DNA of 20,979 bases, from positions 1 to 20,979 of the forward strand of contig CANQLS010000004.1 in assembly GCA_947624765.1 (NCBI GenBank), read 5' to 3'. Shown here piece after piece: positions 6,152 through 13,286 of this stretch. Origin of the DNA: an uncultured Clostridia bacterium. GTDB taxonomy: Bacteria; Bacillota; Clostridia; TANB77; UBA1234. Position 1 is the stretch's first letter. Every line of letters starts with the position of its first letter. The position numbers and the translations under genes were made by a program. The notes beneath the pieces were generated by a model. That model did no database searches. It was not told the DNA's origin and saw only the letters and a program-made list of their open reading frames with translations.

Positions 6152-6622
6152 ATGGAAATTATAAAGTTAGAAGATAGTAATAATTATATTTTTGAAAAAA
6201 TATGTGAATGGAATTATAACTGGTGGGGAATAAGGAATAATGTTAGTTTTGAGGCAGTAAAATGTAATTTAGAACATTCCTTATGCAAAGAAAAATTACC
6301 TCAAACATTTGTAGCTTTAATTGATGGAGAGCCAGCAGGTATGTATCAGCTAGCAATGTCTGATGATTTAGATAGTAGACCAGATATTTATCCTTGGCTC
6401 ATTAATGTATATGTTGATGAACAATATAGAGGAAGAAATGTTTGCAGAAATTTGATGAACACAGTAAATGAAAATGCCAAAAAAGCAAATTTAACAGAAT
6501 TGTTTTTATATACAAAGCATATAGGATTATATGAAAAATTTGGTTGGAAGTTTATGGAAGAAGTAAAAACTTTTAAAGAAGATTCTCCAATAGAAAGATT
6601 ATATAGATTAGAAATAAAGTGA
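6152..6622 (+). CDS. GNAT family N-acetyltransferase with an atypical acetyl-CoA loop
   Basis: This is a 156-residue GNAT protein. The central strand and loop read WLINVYVDEQYRGRNVCRNL, in the position of motif A 'V-x-P-x-x-R-G-x-G-[IV]-[GA]-x-x-L'. The second Gly is Asn and the third small residue is Cys, so phosphate contacts may be altered. The C-terminal segment FLYTKHIGLYEKFGWKFMEE has the standard 'L-Y-E-K-x-G-W/F' motif. ATG 6152 is chosen because AAGGAG (6141-6146) lies 5 bases upstream; an in-frame ATG at 6122 has no ribosome binding site. The substrate is unknown. A long hairpin at 6645-6680 ends the unit. Confidence 0.87.
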   Translation: MEIIKLEDSNNYIFEKICEWNYNWWGIRNNVSFEAVKCNLEHSLCKEKLPQTFVALIDGEPAGMYQLAMSDDLDSRPDIYPWLINVYVDEQYRGRNVCRNLMNTVNENAKKANLTELFLYTKHIGLYEKFGWKFMEEVKTFKEDSPIERLYRLEIK

Positions 6623-6644
6623 TTTTAAATTGCAATTTTTCCAA

Positions 6645-6680
6645 TAAAGGCGAGTAATTATTGAAAATTACTCGTCTTTA
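6645..6680 (+). terminator. Long hairpin, probable terminator
   Basis: The arms 6645-6659 and 6666-6680 form 15 pairs (one G-T) around a 6-base loop, with CGAGTAATT/AATTACTCG at the core. Downstream T content is weak (TTTATGTT). The upstream AT-rich side (ATTTTTCC) could act on transcripts from the other strand. Confidence 0.6.
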
Positions 6681-6733
6681 TGTTAGCATTTATTTAATAA
6701 AACACAATTTGTAGAAGAATTAAATGGATTTCC

Positions 6734-6845
6734 AAGGGCATTCGTAAATAGCTTATACAACTCATAATTTATGAGAGAAAGATATAAGCAAATATTGACG
6801 TTTCATATGCATTTAAAGCGCAATATTTATATGAATGTAGATTTT
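6734..6845 (+). repeat. Diverged direct repeat, copy 2 (GNAT 3' end remnant plus flank)
   Basis: This copy begins with codons K-G-I-R-K-stop (6734-6751) without any gene attached, then repeats the flank of the first GNAT gene: ATACAA, CAAATA, TTTCATAT and AAGCGCAATAT. CATAT and ATATG flank the AAGCGC block and can pair, as the corresponding bases do in copy 1 with different sequence. It occupies most of the gap before the MazG-like gene. Confidence 0.6.
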
Positions 6846-6859
6846 AAGGAGGAAATATA

Positions 6860-7189
6860 ATGGAAAGAATTTATAACAAACTAGTTAGAGATAATATACC
6901 AAATATTATTATTTCAAATGGTGAAACACCAATTACTAAAATTTTAGATGACGATACATATAAAGTAGAATTAGAAAAGAAACTAAATGAAGAATACAAT
7001 GAGGTATTAAATGCTGCTGGAGAAGATAGAATAGAGGAATTAGCTGATATGCTTGAAATTATAAAAGCATTAGCTAAATTAGAAAATAAATCATTACAGG
7101 ATGTTATTGATTGCTCAAATGAAAAGGCTAAAAAAAGAGGAGCATTTGACAAAAAAATTTTTTTGGAAAAAGTAATTGAAAAGAATTAA
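6860..7189 (+). CDS. MazG-like nucleotide pyrophosphohydrolase (phosphoribosyl-ATP pyrophosphohydrolase-like)
   Basis: This 109-residue all-helical protein starts MERIYNKLVRDNIPNIII, the 'Y-N-K-L-V-R-D-x-I-P' signature of a family of small MazG-fold proteins. The metal-binding pattern E-E-x-x-E is present as EEYNE (Glu44, Glu45, Glu48), followed by E-x-x-D in EELADMLEII (Glu60, Asp63). Members hydrolyse nucleoside triphosphates or related nucleotides to monophosphate and pyrophosphate, often in house-cleaning roles. It is not HisE in context, as no histidine genes are nearby. AAGGAGGAAA lies just before ATG 6860. It appears to be a single-gene unit. Confidence 0.85.
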   Translation: MERIYNKLVRDNIPNIIISNGETPITKILDDDTYKVELEKKLNEEYNEVLNAAGEDRIEELADMLEIIKALAKLENKSLQDVIDCSNEKAKKRGAFDKKIFLEKVIEKN

Positions 7190-7199
7190 TATACTTAAA

Positions 7200-7228
7200 T
7201 TGACTGATTTGTAATATTACTATATAAT
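7200..7228 (+). promoter_or_regulatory. Sigma-A promoter for the flavodiiron protein gene
   Basis: TTGACT (7200-7205) and TATAAT (7223-7228) with a 17-bp spacer, leaving a leader of about 75 bases. Confidence 0.7.
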
Positions 7229-7311
7229 AAACTCTGAAATGCTAACAAAGTCGTTTAAAGAAATATAATGCGAATCAATAATAAAATATTTTATAGAAAG
7301 GAAGAATTAGC

Positions 7312-8478
7312 ATGAAAGATATTACAATTTCGAGTGATATTAAATATATAGGAGCTGATGATAAAGATATAGAACTATTTGAAAATCAATATAAAGTTCC
7401 GAATGGTGTTTCTTATAATTCATATGTAATTTTAGATGATAAAATAGCAGTTCTTGATACAATTGATAAAAGAAAAACAAACGAGTGGATAGAAAATTTA
7501 GAAAAAGTTTTAAATGGAAAATTACCTGATTATTTAATTATTTCACATTTAGAGCCCGACCACGGATATAATATTAAAACAATAATTGACAAATATCCAA
7601 GTATAAAAATAGTTGGAAATAATAAGACTTTTGCTTTCTTGCCACAATTTTTCGATATTAATGATTTAGAGGAAAGAAAAATTGAAGTAAAAGATGGCGA
7701 TGAATTAGATTTAGGAAAACACAAATTGCGTTTCATTATGGCACCTATGATACATTGGCCTGAAGTTATGATGGAATATGATGAACTAGAAAAAGTATTA
7801 TTTTCAGCAGATGGATTTGGAAAATTTGGTACATTAGATACTGAAGAAGATTGGGATTGTGAGGCAAGAAGATATTATTTCAATATAGTAGGAAAATATG
7901 GCGTACAAGTTCAAGCATTATTAAAAAAGATTAGTGCATTAGAAATTCAAAGTATTTGTCCTTTGCATGGTCCTATTTTAAAAGGAAATTTATCACATTA
8001 TATAGAGAAATATGATATCTGGAGTAAATATGAAGTAGAAAGCGAAGGTATATATATTGCTTGTGCATCTATACATGGAAATACTTTTGAAGCTTGTGAG
8101 AAATTAAAAAATATCTTAGAGGAAAAAGGTGCTACAAAAGTAGTGCTTGCAGATTTATCAAAAGTAGATTTATCAGAGGCATTAGAAGATGCTTTTAGAT
8201 ATGGAAAAATTATATTTGTATCATCTACTTACAATATGGAAATATTCTCGCCAATGCGAAATCTATTATTAGATTTAAAAGAAAAAAATTATCAAAATCG
8301 AAAAGTAGGAATTATTGAAAACGGAACATGGGGACCAAATTCAGCAAAAGGCATGAAAGAAATATTATCTACTATGAAAAATATTGAAATAGTTGAACCA
8401 ACAGTAACAATTAGATCAACATTAAAAAATCATGATATAGAAAAATTAAATGAACTAGCAGAAGCAATATTACATTAA
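7312..8478 (+). CDS. Flavodiiron protein (FprA family A-type flavoprotein; O2/NO reductase)
   Basis: This 388-residue protein is full length for the family. The N-terminal metallo-beta-lactamase-like domain carries the complete diiron ligand set: His79, Glu81, Asp83, His84 (SHLEPDHG), His147 (PMIHWPE), Asp166 (SADGFG) and His218 (CPLHGP). The C-terminal flavodoxin domain (about 246-388) binds FMN, with its phosphate loop at IACASIHGNT, less canonical than the usual YxSMYGNT. Such enzymes reduce O2 to water or NO to N2O in the cytoplasm of anaerobes, using electrons from rubredoxin or a similar donor; no donor gene is adjacent. GAAAGGAAG precedes ATG 7312. It is likely a single-gene unit that protects against oxygen or NO. 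Confidence 0.93.
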   Translation: MKDITISSDIKYIGADDKDIELFENQYKVPNGVSYNSYVILDDKIAVLDTIDKRKTNEWIENLEKVLNGKLPDYLIISHLEPDHGYNIKTIIDKYPSIKIVGNNKTFAFLPQFFDINDLEERKIEVKDGDELDLGKHKLRFIMAPMIHWPEVMMEYDELEKVLFSADGFGKFGTLDTEEDWDCEARRYYFNIVGKYGVQVQALLKKISALEIQSICPLHGPILKGNLSHYIEKYDIWSKYEVESEGIYIACASIHGNTFEACEKLKNILEEKGATKVVLADLSKVDLSEALEDAFRYGKIIFVSSTYNMEIFSPMRNLLLDLKEKNYQNRKVGIIENGTWGPNSAKGMKEILSTMKNIEIVEPTVTIRSTLKNHDIEKLNELAEAILH

Positions 8479-8565
8479 AAAATAATTAACCTATAATGTA
8501 TTAGATAGTTGAATTAAAATAAGCAGACAAAAAATAAAATTTAAAATAAGAAAGGAAAGAGTTGT

Positions 8566-9522
8566 ATGAAAAAAGAAGAAATAACATTAAAAAATACGAA
8601 AGCGGAAATTTTAGATGCACTAAATGAAGCATTGGAAAGAGAAAAAAATATAGCTAAAATAAAATATGAACCTGAAAAGGAGGAAAAAGCAAAAGAAATT
8701 CAAAAGGCTATAGAAGTATCTAAAGAAAATGTTGATCAAAAGATTTTTTCTGAGGAATTGAACAATAAATTTAAAGATTTAGAAACTGCTATTCAGGCAG
8801 AAGAAGAAAAATTAAAAAATCTATATGGTATAGAAAAAGAACTAAGTAATCTTGTAGTTGTTGTTAATGCAGGAAAAGATTATATGGTAGAATTGGAAAA
8901 TGATAAAAAAGTAAGATTAGATGAATTAAATTCTAGCATAAAAAGTTTAGAAGAACAGTATGAAACTAAAAAGAAAGAATTAGAAAAAGATTATGAAATA
9001 GCCGCAAAGAATTTAAAGCTTGAAAGAGATAGAGAACAAGAAGAATATAATTATAAAATAAAAAGAGAAAGAGAAATAAGTAATAATGAGTGGGAAGATG
9101 AAAAATCAAAAAGAGAAAGCGAATTAGCTAAAAAAGAGGCAAATGCTCAAGAAATTCTAAGCGAAGCAGAAGAAAAAGAAGAATATATTAAAGAATTAGA
9201 AGAAAAGGTAAATGAAATTCCTACACTTTTAGAAAAAGAATATACTAAGGGTAGAAAAGAAGCAACAAGTGAAATTGAAAAAGACAATAAGTATGCGACG
9301 GAATTATTAAAAAAAGATTTTCAAAATACGATAGATAGACAAAATGATAAAATAGAAAGTTTGCAAGAAGAATTGAAAAAAGTTAATTCGGAAAAAGAAG
9401 CTTTACAAAATAAATTAGATCAAGCTTATGTTCAAATAAAAGATATGGCAACCAAAACGGTTGAATCTGCTGGAGGATTAAAAATTATCGGAAATAATAG
9501 TAATGCGGATATAAAATCTTAA
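8566..9522 (+). CDS. Cytoplasmic coiled-coil protein of unknown function
   Basis: This 318-residue protein has no signal peptide or membrane segment. Residues 10-90 are helical and highly charged. A short hydrophobic break (ELSNLVVVVNAGKDYMVELE, about 94-113) follows, then a long Lys/Glu-rich coiled coil (about 114-290) and a non-helical C-terminal tail (SAGGLKIIGNNSNADIKS). The conserved-looking head and tail around a coiled coil suggest a structural or scaffold role, but no enzymatic motif is visible and I do not recognise a characterised homologue. GAAAGGAAAG precedes ATG 8566. A strong terminator follows the stop, so the gene is either alone or transcribed from the flavodiiron gene 87 bases upstream. 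Confidence 0.8.
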   Translation: MKKEEITLKNTKAEILDALNEALEREKNIAKIKYEPEKEEKAKEIQKAIEVSKENVDQKIFSEELNNKFKDLETAIQAEEEKLKNLYGIEKELSNLVVVVNAGKDYMVELENDKKVRLDELNSSIKSLEEQYETKKKELEKDYEIAAKNLKLERDREQEEYNYKIKREREISNNEWEDEKSKRESELAKKEANAQEILSEAEEKEEYIKELEEKVNEIPTLLEKEYTKGRKEATSEIEKDNKYATELLKKDFQNTIDRQNDKIESLQEELKKVNSEKEALQNKLDQAYVQIKDMATKTVESAGGLKIIGNNSNADIKS

Positions 9523-9543
9523 TGAACTTACTAAAACTCTAAG

Positions 9544-9592
9544 TAGTGAATAGTTACGTATGTTTTGTTATAGTAACTATTCACTATTTTTG
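9544..9592 (+). terminator. Rho-independent terminator after the coiled-coil gene
   Basis: AGTGAATAGTTAC (9545-9557) and GTAACTATTCACT (9573-9585) form a perfect 13-bp stem, extended by one T-A pair, and are followed by ATTTTTG. Confidence 0.88.
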
Positions 9593-9665
9593 TTATACTA
9601 TTACGAATATACAGAACGATTATCTACTATGGTTTTGCCAAGCTGTTGTTTCGCTAACTTTTTTC

Positions 9666-9694
9666 TTGCCAAAGTAGATGAAAAGATATATATT
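9666..9694 (+). promoter_or_regulatory. Promoter candidate for the TetR-acyl-CoA ligase operon
   Basis: TTGCCA (9666-9671) and TATATT (9689-9694) are separated by 17 bp. A second -10-like TATAAT at 9702-9707 has no good -35. No strong TetR-type palindrome overlaps it; a loose inverted repeat with arms 9621-9631 and 9669-9679 is the only candidate operator. Confidence 0.5.
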
Positions 9695-9745
9695 ATTTAT
9701 ATATAATTAAAGCCTATGCATTTAGGGAAAGGAATGAAGCTAAGT

Positions 9746-10312
9746 ATGAATAGAACCAAGAGAAAAATATTTGAAACTGCTATGAAGTTGTTTGCTGAAA
9801 AAGGATATGAAGCTACTAGTGTAGAAGAAATTACTGCTACTGTTGGCGTAGCTAAAGGAACTCTATATTACCATTTTTCAAGTAAAGAAGAAATATATAA
9901 CTTTTTAATTGAAGAAGGTATGAAGCTACTATGCAATAGTATAGAGATAAAAACAGAAAACTTAACTGATCCTATTGCAAAGCTAAGAGCAGTTATTGTA
10001 ATTCAATTAAAAGTTATTATGAAATATGATGAGTTTATTACTATTCTACTTAGCCAAATATGGGGTACTGAGCCAAGACATCAATACTTTAGAAAATATG
10101 TATATCAATATATTGACGTAATAAAATCTATTATTGATGATGGTATTAAATCTGGCATTTTAAAAGATGGTGATAGTTATTTGATGGCATCTCATATCGT
10201 AGGTATGATGTGTGCCATTAAAATATACAAGCTAAAATCTGAACAAGAGATTAGCATTGAAAAAATGGCGAATAATATTGTAGATTGTGTATTGAAAGGT
10301 ATTATTGCATAG
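9746..10312 (+). CDS. TetR/AcrR family regulator, probably of fatty-acid activation
   Basis: This is a 188-residue regulator with the typical TetR DNA-binding domain: MNRTKRKIFETAMKLFAEKG, then an HTH at about 26-45 with VAKGTLYYHF. The rest is a helical ligand-binding domain. In-frame ATGs at 9716 and 9734 would add 10 or 4 residues. 9746 is preferred because it gives the usual family N-terminus, though its ribosome binding site (GGAATGAAG) is only moderate. The acyl-CoA ligase gene starts 15 bases after the stop, so the two form one operon. By analogy with FadR-type TetR proteins of Firmicutes, acyl-CoA may be the effector, but this is inferred from context only. Confidence 0.87.
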   Translation: MNRTKRKIFETAMKLFAEKGYEATSVEEITATVGVAKGTLYYHFSSKEEIYNFLIEEGMKLLCNSIEIKTENLTDPIAKLRAVIVIQLKVIMKYDEFITILLSQIWGTEPRHQYFRKYVYQYIDVIKSIIDDGIKSGILKDGDSYLMASHIVGMMCAIKIYKLKSEQEISIEKMANNIVDCVLKGIIA

Positions 10313-10327
10313 AAAAGAGGTTAGAAG

Positions 10328-12001
10328 ATGGCAGAAAAGCATTTTAAAGATTTAAGAGATATGGTAATGCAATCAGAAAAAGATTTTTCAGATGAAGTAG
10401 CTTTTCATATTAAATATCGTAATGAAATTGTAGGTGTAAAATATTCTAAATTTATTGATGATATAAAAGGTTTTGGTTCTTATTTATTAAGTTTAAATCT
10501 TGAGAAAAAAAGAGTTGCTTTTATATCTGCAAATCGTTATGAATGGTGTGTTACATATTTGGCGTCTGCAACTTCAGATTTAATTTCGGTTCCACTCGAT
10601 AAATCTCTTCCTATTAACGAATTTGAAGATTTAATAGCGAGAGCAGAAGCGGATATATTAGTTTATGATATGAAGCATGATGAATATGCTAAAGCAATTT
10701 CACAAAAGGAAAATACAACGGTAAAACATTTCGTATGTATGGATGTTGATTTTAATGATTGCATTGAAAAAGGAAAAAAGTTATTACTTAAAAAAGATAA
10801 TAAATATGATAAAGTAAAAATTGATCATGATAAAATGAGATTTATGTTGTTCACCTCTGGCACTACTTCTGCTTCTAAGTGTGTAATGTTATCTCATAAA
10901 AATATTTGTAGTAATATCGAGGCGATTACTAAGGCACTTGATGTTAGTGTAAATGATACTATGCTTTCATTTTTACCAGCACACCATACGTTTGAATGTA
11001 CAGCAGGTTTTTTATATCCTATTAGTGTTGGGGCTAAAATTGCTTTTTGTGATGGGCTTAGACATTTAGTAGATAATATGAAAGAATATGAAATAACAGC
11101 AATGATAAGTGTGCCACTACTATATGAAGGAATTTACAAAAAGCTTTGGAAACAAATTGAGGTAAGTAAAAAAGAAACGCAAATAAAGGTAGCATTAAAA
11201 GCTAGTGAAGCTTTATTAAGAGTTGGCATTGATATGAGAAAACATCTTTTTAAACAAATACATGAAGCTTTAGGTGGAAAGATTAGATTGCTAGTGAGCG
11301 GTGCTGCTGCTATTGATCCGACCATAGCTAAAGCTTATAACGATTTTGGATTTACTATGTATCAAGGTTATGGGTTAACTGAAACATCACCTGTAGTTTC
11401 AGTTGAGCGTGAAGGTTATACACGCAACAAGTCAGTAGGCATCCCTTTAGATAAAGTAGAAGTGAAAGTAGATAATCCTGCTGAAGATGGTATTGGAGAA
11501 TTATTAGTAAAAGCTCCTTCTGTTATGTTGGGATATTATCAAGATGAAGAAGCTACAAAAGATGTGTTACAACATGGTTGGTTTCATACGGGAGATTTAG
11601 GGAAAATAGATAAAGATGGATTTATATACATAACTGGGAGAATGAAAAATGTAATAGTTTTAAAGAATGGCAAAAATGTTTTTCCAGAGGAGATAGAAGT
11701 TTTAATAAATCGTTTAGATTTTGTTAAAGAGTCTATTGTTTACGGTTTGCCAGATAAAGACGGAGATGTTTCTATCTGTGCGAAAATTGTTTATGATAAA
11801 GAACAAGTAATAGAGAAGCTTGGAATTATACAAGATGAAGAGCTTGAAGATTTATATTGGCAAAAAATAAAAGAATTGAACAAAACTATGCCTACATATA
11901 AATATATTAAAAAAATAACTTTAACAGAAGAACCACTTATAAAAACCACTACAAATAAGGTGAAAAGGCATGAGGAAATTGCAAAAATTATGTCGGAGTA
12001 A
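10328..12001 (+). CDS. Long-chain acyl-CoA synthetase / AMP-dependent ligase (copy 1)
   Basis: This 557-residue ANL-superfamily enzyme activates a carboxylic acid, probably a fatty acid, to acyl-AMP and then acyl-CoA. The ATP-binding loop LFTSGTTSASKCVMLS lies at about 174-188, the adenine motif YGLTETSP near 347, and the Asp-containing GWFHTGDLG near 420. The hinge is GRMKNVIVLKNGKNVFPEE (about 438-456), and the A10 lysine region TTTNKVKRH is near 542. All core motifs are intact. Length and the 'NGKNVFPEE' hinge match bacterial long-chain (FadD/FAA1-like) enzymes. It is co-transcribed with the TetR gene. A paralogue lies at 17742-19442. No terminator is obvious after its stop, where the repeat array of the next promoter begins at once. 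Confidence 0.92.
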   Translation: MAEKHFKDLRDMVMQSEKDFSDEVAFHIKYRNEIVGVKYSKFIDDIKGFGSYLLSLNLEKKRVAFISANRYEWCVTYLASATSDLISVPLDKSLPINEFEDLIARAEADILVYDMKHDEYAKAISQKENTTVKHFVCMDVDFNDCIEKGKKLLLKKDNKYDKVKIDHDKMRFMLFTSGTTSASKCVMLSHKNICSNIEAITKALDVSVNDTMLSFLPAHHTFECTAGFLYPISVGAKIAFCDGLRHLVDNMKEYEITAMISVPLLYEGIYKKLWKQIEVSKKETQIKVALKASEALLRVGIDMRKHLFKQIHEALGGKIRLLVSGAAAIDPTIAKAYNDFGFTMYQGYGLTETSPVVSVEREGYTRNKSVGIPLDKVEVKVDNPAEDGIGELLVKAPSVMLGYYQDEEATKDVLQHGWFHTGDLGKIDKDGFIYITGRMKNVIVLKNGKNVFPEEIEVLINRLDFVKESIVYGLPDKDGDVSICAKIVYDKEQVIEKLGIIQDEELEDLYWQKIKELNKTMPTYKYIKKITLTEEPLIKTTTNKVKRHEEIAKIMSE

Positions 12002-12003
12002 GT

Positions 12004-12043
12004 ATGTAACATTTCTGTAACACAAACTTAATATTACTGTAAT
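12004..12043 (+). promoter_or_regulatory. Tandem 11-bp repeat array 1 (PhoB/OmpR-family type)
   Basis: Four 7-base units at an exact 11-bp period: ATGTAAC (12004), CTGTAAC (12015), ACTTAAT (12026) and CTGTAAT (12037), with 4-base AT-rich spacers. This is the layout of Pho boxes (E. coli CTGTNAY repeats; TTHACA repeats when read on the other strand). It lies upstream of the promoter for the 12140 gene. The motif is seen directly; the bound regulator is inferred. Confidence 0.6.
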
Positions 12044-12071
12044 TGTAAAAAGATGACGAAAGTTGTATAAT
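12043..12071 (+). promoter_or_regulatory. Promoter of the coiled-coil gene at 12140
   Basis: TTGTAA (12043-12048) and TATAAT (12066-12071) with a 17-bp spacer. The weak -35 next to an activator-type array suggests regulated expression. Confidence 0.65.
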
Positions 12072-12100
12072 ACACACGAAAGCATTACTAAAGAGAAAAA

Positions 12101-12142
12101 AGGAGGGAATTACATAGTCTTGCTATGTAATGGTTGTGTATG
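12101..12142 (+). promoter_or_regulatory. Shine-Dalgarno sequence separated from its start codon by a hairpin
   Basis: AGGAGGG (12101-12107) lies 32 bases before the ATG at 12140, too far for normal initiation. Between them ATTACATAG (12109-12117) and CTATGTAAT (12123-12131) form a perfect 9-bp hairpin with a 5-base loop. If it folds, the effective spacing becomes 9 bases. Confidence 0.55.
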
Positions 12143-12889
12143 GAAAATGTTGAAACAGTAGAAAAAACAGTTGAATTGCAAAAAATTGTACAAAAATTAG
12201 AGAAACTTGAGAAGATGATTAATCCTAATAGTAAAAAGTCTTTAATTATGTGGGAAGAAGATGACAGTTTTAAAAAATTGATTTCTACTATTAAAGAGTA
12301 TGCTTTAAGTTGCAATGTAGATGAATTTCCAGTAGAACTTTTAGATAAATTGAAAGCTTTGAAGGCAGATTCTACTTCTCAAATAGAAGAGGGAACAAAA
12401 AGAGTAGAAGAATTAAAACATCAAGCTAAAGTAAATGTTGAATTAAGTGAGTTTTTATCTACAATATATGTTTCTGCTATGGCGGGCAATTCTTTAGATG
12501 AATATGAAGAAAAACTTTCTTGTGAAGAATTATGTTCTATGAAAGAGCATTTACAAACTATTTCTACTACAGTTCCAGATACTGAGGAATATGTAAAGGC
12601 TGAAAAGGCAGTAAAATCTAAAATTAGTAATTTAGAAAATAGTGTTCATATTACAATTGATTTAGAAAGAACAATTAGTAAAGGTGGAGCACTTGAATAT
12701 ATCTGTGCTGAAATTACTCCTGCAATAGAAAGATTGCAAGCTGAATATGATGCTAGATACGCTGTACCAGAGCCTGAAGAAGATGTTATTACAGCACTTG
12801 CTGTGCGTAAAACTTTATCTGAGAAAATTTATGATGCTATTATTAGACCATTTGCTAATTTATTTAGAAGAAAATCAAAAGTAAAATAA
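12140..12889 (+). CDS. Coiled-coil protein of unknown function under a Pho-box-like array
   Basis: This 249-residue cytoplasmic protein has no signal peptide. It starts with a predicted coiled coil (ENVETVEKTVELQKIVQKLE). The middle is helical (about 50-190) and contains several Cys (SCNVDE, LSCEELCSM) with no recognisable metal motif. The C-terminus is basic and amphipathic (IIRPFANLFRRKSKVK) and could touch a membrane. I do not recognise the family. ATG 12140 gives the most natural N-terminus; the in-frame TTG at 12134 lies just after the hairpin. The gene has its own promoter with an 11-bp repeat array and a terminator at 12909, so it is a single-gene unit. Its position before a PhoB-type two-component operon suggests it belongs to that regulon. 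Confidence 0.8.
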   Translation: MENVETVEKTVELQKIVQKLEKLEKMINPNSKKSLIMWEEDDSFKKLISTIKEYALSCNVDEFPVELLDKLKALKADSTSQIEEGTKRVEELKHQAKVNVELSEFLSTIYVSAMAGNSLDEYEEKLSCEELCSMKEHLQTISTTVPDTEEYVKAEKAVKSKISNLENSVHITIDLERTISKGGALEYICAEITPAIERLQAEYDARYAVPEPEEDVITALAVRKTLSEKIYDAIIRPFANLFRRKSKVK

Positions 12890-12908
12890 AAAATATAAGA
12901 GTTGAGTT

Positions 12909-12935
12909 AAAGACGGGGCAAAACCTCGTCTTTTT
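12909..12935 (+). terminator. Rho-independent terminator after the 12140 gene
   Basis: AAAGACG (12909-12915) pairs with CGTCTTT (12927-12933). GGG pairs with CCT inside (one G-T) around a CAAAA loop, and T residues follow. Confidence 0.88.
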
Positions 12936-12953
12936 CTTGCTTTATTTTCACTT

Positions 12954-12992
12954 TTTACACATATTTTACATTTTCCTTATAGATTATTTACA
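12954..12992 (+). promoter_or_regulatory. Tandem 11-bp repeat array 2 (PhoP/PhoB type) of the two-component operon
   Basis: TTTACA (12954), TTTACA (12965), CTTATA (12976) and TTTACA (12987) are spaced exactly 11 bp apart. This matches the TTHACA-N5 direct repeats bound by PhoP in Bacillus. With the -10 box at 13000, the array would cover about -58 to -20, the position used for activation. It is the same NTTACA core as array 1, in reverse orientation. Confidence 0.65.
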
Positions 12993-12999
12993 GCTACTG

Positions 13000-13005
13000 T
13001 ATAAT
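13000..13005 (+). promoter_or_regulatory. -10 box of the response regulator operon, with a long leader
   Basis: TATAAT at 13000-13005 has no proper -35 (TTATAG at 12977), consistent with dependence on an activator. Transcription from here gives a leader of about 320 bases. The 443-base gap 12890-13332 thus holds a terminator, the repeat array, this promoter, a hairpin (13106-13143) and a leader ORF (13257-13286). Confidence 0.6.
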
Positions 13006-13105
13006 ATAGTAACTGGTAAATAATTATAAATTGTGCGGATAATGGAAAAATGTATTATTTGATTTCTTTTTTTAGTTTTATAACTGCTCATATAAAATTG
13101 AAGAA

Positions 13106-13143
13106 AGAAAGCTCTAATATAATTTTGAAATTGTCAGCTTTTT
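13106..13143 (+). terminator. Attenuator-like hairpin in the leader
   Basis: AGAAAGCT (13106-13113) pairs with AGCTTTTT (13136-13143) (8 pairs, one G-T), with an AATT/AATT sub-hairpin in the loop. Its T-run resembles an intrinsic terminator inside the leader. The stem is short, so this is tentative. Confidence 0.3.
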
Positions 13144-13256
13144 AACTGGAGTTTGAAAGTGCAGTTTGGCTGGAATAATGAAGGGAAAAAGGCAAGTGTA
13201 CAATTTATATTTGCTCTGCTGATTTCTTTTTGAATGGGAGAAGGAGGCGGAAGAAA

Positions 13257-13286
13257 ATGCAATATGGGGCGAAAGCCTTAGGGTAA
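13257..13286 (+). CDS. Putative 9-residue leader peptide before the response regulator
   Basis: ATG 13257 follows a near-perfect AAGGAGG (13241-13247) with 9 bases between, a stronger site than that of the response regulator itself. The ORF encodes MQYGAKALG and then TAA, 46 bases before the regulator start. Its start codon and body lie in a potential hairpin: AATGCA (13256-13261) with TGCATT (13299-13304), and GGGGC (13266-13270) with GCCCC (13289-13293). This suggests translation-coupled control, but a GC-richer structured RNA with a chance ORF is also possible. Confidence 0.4.
   Translation: MQYGAKALG

Noticed and set aside
1641..6845. A composite mobile element bounded by the two diverged repeats.
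   Set aside because: No transposase, integrase or target duplication is present, and the repeats start inside a GNAT coding end, which fits gene duplication better.
9621..9679. An operator or element end from the inverted repeat ATCTACTATGG / CCAAAGTAGAT.
   Set aside because: The arms are 37 bp apart and imperfect, and nothing else supports an element or a TetR site; too weak to list.
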